Assembly (NCBI GenBank): GCA_937873435.1
Contig: CALMWM010000411.1
Coordinates: forward strand, 1-5,621
Direction of reading: 5' to 3'
Length of the DNA: 5,621 nucleotides
Source of the DNA: an uncultured Gallionellaceae bacterium
GTDB taxonomy: Bacteria; Pseudomonadota; Gammaproteobacteria; Burkholderiales; Sulfuricellaceae
In this document: positions 4,978 through 5,621 of the stretch, piece by piece
Layout: the number at the start of each line of letters is the position of its first letter
Numbering within the stretch: position 1 is the stretch's first letter
The notes under the pieces: generated by a model
Databases searched by the model: none
The model's input: the letters and a program-made list of their open reading frames with translations, nothing else
Told to the model about the DNA's origin: nothing
Translations under genes and position numbers: made by a program

Positions 4978-4999
4978 TATTCAAGCATTCGTTTGAATA
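4978..4999. promoter_or_regulatory. Dyad TATTCAA-N8-TTGAATA at the expected transcription start
   Basis: Perfect 7-base arms (4978-4984 and 4993-4999) around an 8-base centre, placed directly after the -10 candidate. A/T-rich dyads with TTCAA/TTGAA or ATTC/GAAT half-sites are typical of ArsR-family operators, including sulfide-responsive members such as SqrR and BigR as I remember them. This makes it a plausible site for the regulator encoded at 4207-4881. Confidence 0.45.
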
Positions 5000-5121
5000 C
5001 TTTCTGATGCGCATGATTGGTCTGGAAAATAAGCGCATTTTGTAAGGCGGTTTTCGTCGCCAACCAGCGTGCAAACAGCGAATCCAGGAAATAAAAGCTC
5101 ATTGATTCAGGAGTAAGGCTT

Positions 5122-5472
5122 ATGAATACCCTCTTCATTCTCAACGACCCGCCCTACGGCACCGAGCGCAGTTATAACGGCTTCCGCCTGGCGCGTGCGA
5201 TGAGCAAACACGACGGCGGAGTCATCCGCGTGTTCCTGCTGGGCGATGCCGCCTCGTGCGCCAAGGCCGGGCAGAAAGTGCCGGAAGGCTATTACAACAT
5301 CGAGTTTCTCGCCCAGAGCATCCTGAAGCGCGGCGGGGAAATCGGCGTGTGCGGCATGTGCATGGACGCCCGCGCGTTGCGCGAAGAGGAATTGATTCAC
5401 GGTGCGCAGCGTTCCACGCTGGAACAGTTGGCCGAGTGGACGGAAGCGGCGGACAAGGTGCTGGTGTTTTAG
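5122..5472 (+). CDS. YchN-like DsrE/F family sulfur-relay protein
   Basis: A 116-residue cytoplasmic protein, almost the same length as E. coli YchN, which I recall as having the same layout. Seen: FILNDPPYGTERSYNGFRLA (5-24; YchN has an APYGSE...N.LRLA block), VIRVFLLGDAASCAKAGQ (34-51), EGYYNIEFLAQSIL (55-68), the conserved GVCGMCMDARAL (75-86; Cys77 and Cys80, where YchN has CxxC) and a closing TLEQLAEWTEAADKVLVF (99-116). A further cysteine is at 46. DsrE-fold proteins form oligomers and several pass sulfur through a cysteine persulfide; YchN itself has no firm function. The start at 5122 follows AGGAG (5109-5113) by 8 bases. It lies downstream of the ArsR-rhodanese gene and 45 bases before a TauE/SafE gene, so it probably forms an operon with the latter and acts in sulfane sulfur handling. 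The role is inferred. Confidence 0.9.
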   Translation: MNTLFILNDPPYGTERSYNGFRLARAMSKHDGGVIRVFLLGDAASCAKAGQKVPEGYYNIEFLAQSILKRGGEIGVCGMCMDARALREEELIHGAQRSTLEQLAEWTEAADKVLVF

Positions 5473-5517
5473 CCAACTACTAAACGGCCGATTGACTTCA
5501 ACGACAAAGGAAATTCC

Positions 5518-5621
5518 ATGCTATTTCTCGCAATCCTCGCAGGCGCGGTAACCGGCATCGTGCTCGGCCTGTTCGGCAGCGGCGGCTCCATCATCGCGAT
5601 GCCGGCGCTGATGTATCTGCT
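5518..5621 (+). CDS. TauE/SafE family transporter, N-terminal fragment
   Basis: Only the first 34 codons plus two bases are in the window. The translation starts MLFLAILAGAVTGIVLGLFG and continues SGGSIIAMPALMYL: a first membrane helix with the GxxxGxxxGLxGxGGS-type pattern and the IAMPAL continuation that mark the N-terminal repeat of the TauE/SafE (DUF81) family. These are inner-membrane proteins of about 240-270 residues with around eight helices; members are linked to export of sulfite, sulfoacetate or other organosulfur anions. The substrate cannot be read from this fragment. The start is supported by AAAGGAAA (5506-5513) a few bases upstream. The gap to the YchN-like gene is 45 bases without a clear terminator, so the two are probably cotranscribed. 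Confidence 0.82.
   Translation, partial: MLFLAILAGAVTGIVLGLFGSGGSIIAMPALMYL

Larger units (their letters stand above)
4882..5121. other. Intergenic control region before the YchN-like gene
   Basis: These 240 bases are AT-rich compared with the genes on either side. They contain a 16-bp perfect inverted repeat (4925-4967), a promoter candidate (4947-4976), a second dyad (4978-4999) and, if that promoter is used, a leader of about 138 bases. In the leader, ATGCGC (5007-5012) can pair with GCGCAT (5033-5038). No reading frame here is supported by a ribosome binding site and sensible protein. Confidence 0.6.

Noticed and set aside
1..5621. CRISPR array, tRNA, insertion sequence or attachment site
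   Set aside because: No regularly spaced repeats, no cloverleaf-like segment, no transposase motif and no direct-repeat-flanked segment were seen.

Overview
The window looks like chromosomal DNA of a moderately GC-rich proteobacterium. The protein styles suggest a betaproteobacterium of the sulfur- or iron-oxidising Nitrosomonadales kind, but this is an inference from gene content and not a placement. No tRNA, rRNA, CRISPR array, transposase or phage gene was seen. Coding is dense, and nearly all genes have a recognisable ribosome binding site.

Layout. (1) A DUF2252 protein on the minus strand (1172 down past the left edge) has its own candidate promoter. (2) After a 330-base gap come two small plus-strand genes: an AF1514/DUF5619-like protein (1503-1931) and a short general-stress-protein-17M-like protein (1996-2373), with a hairpin between them. 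(3) A candidate sigma70 promoter precedes a two-gene unit: a CBS-pair protein (2497-3126) overlapping an HPP-family membrane protein (3123-3671) by ATGA. (4) A convergent minus-strand gene for a secreted DUF4124 protein (3728-4087) follows, with inverted repeats between the two ends. (5) Divergent from it lies a sulfur-handling cassette: an ArsR-type HTH fused to rhodanese (4207-4881), a YchN-like DsrE-family protein (5122-5472) and the start of a TauE/SafE transporter (5518 to the right edge).

How the genes may work together. The right-hand cassette is the clearest functional group. A DNA-binding regulator with a sulfur-accepting rhodanese domain, a DsrE-fold sulfur-relay protein and an anion exporter of the TauE/SafE type fit sensing and disposal of sulfane sulfur or sulfite. 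The only two cysteines of the regulator sit in the rhodanese active-site loop. The gene after it has a good promoter whose -35 box lies in the loop of a perfect 16-bp inverted repeat, with a second dyad at the expected transcription start. The CBS and HPP genes look like a split, order-reversed version of the common HPP-CBS fusion, so the CBS protein probably regulates the HPP membrane protein. The other small proteins (AF1514-like, GSP17M-like, DUF4124, DUF2252) have no established function here.

All family assignments come from reading motifs by eye; no search was run.
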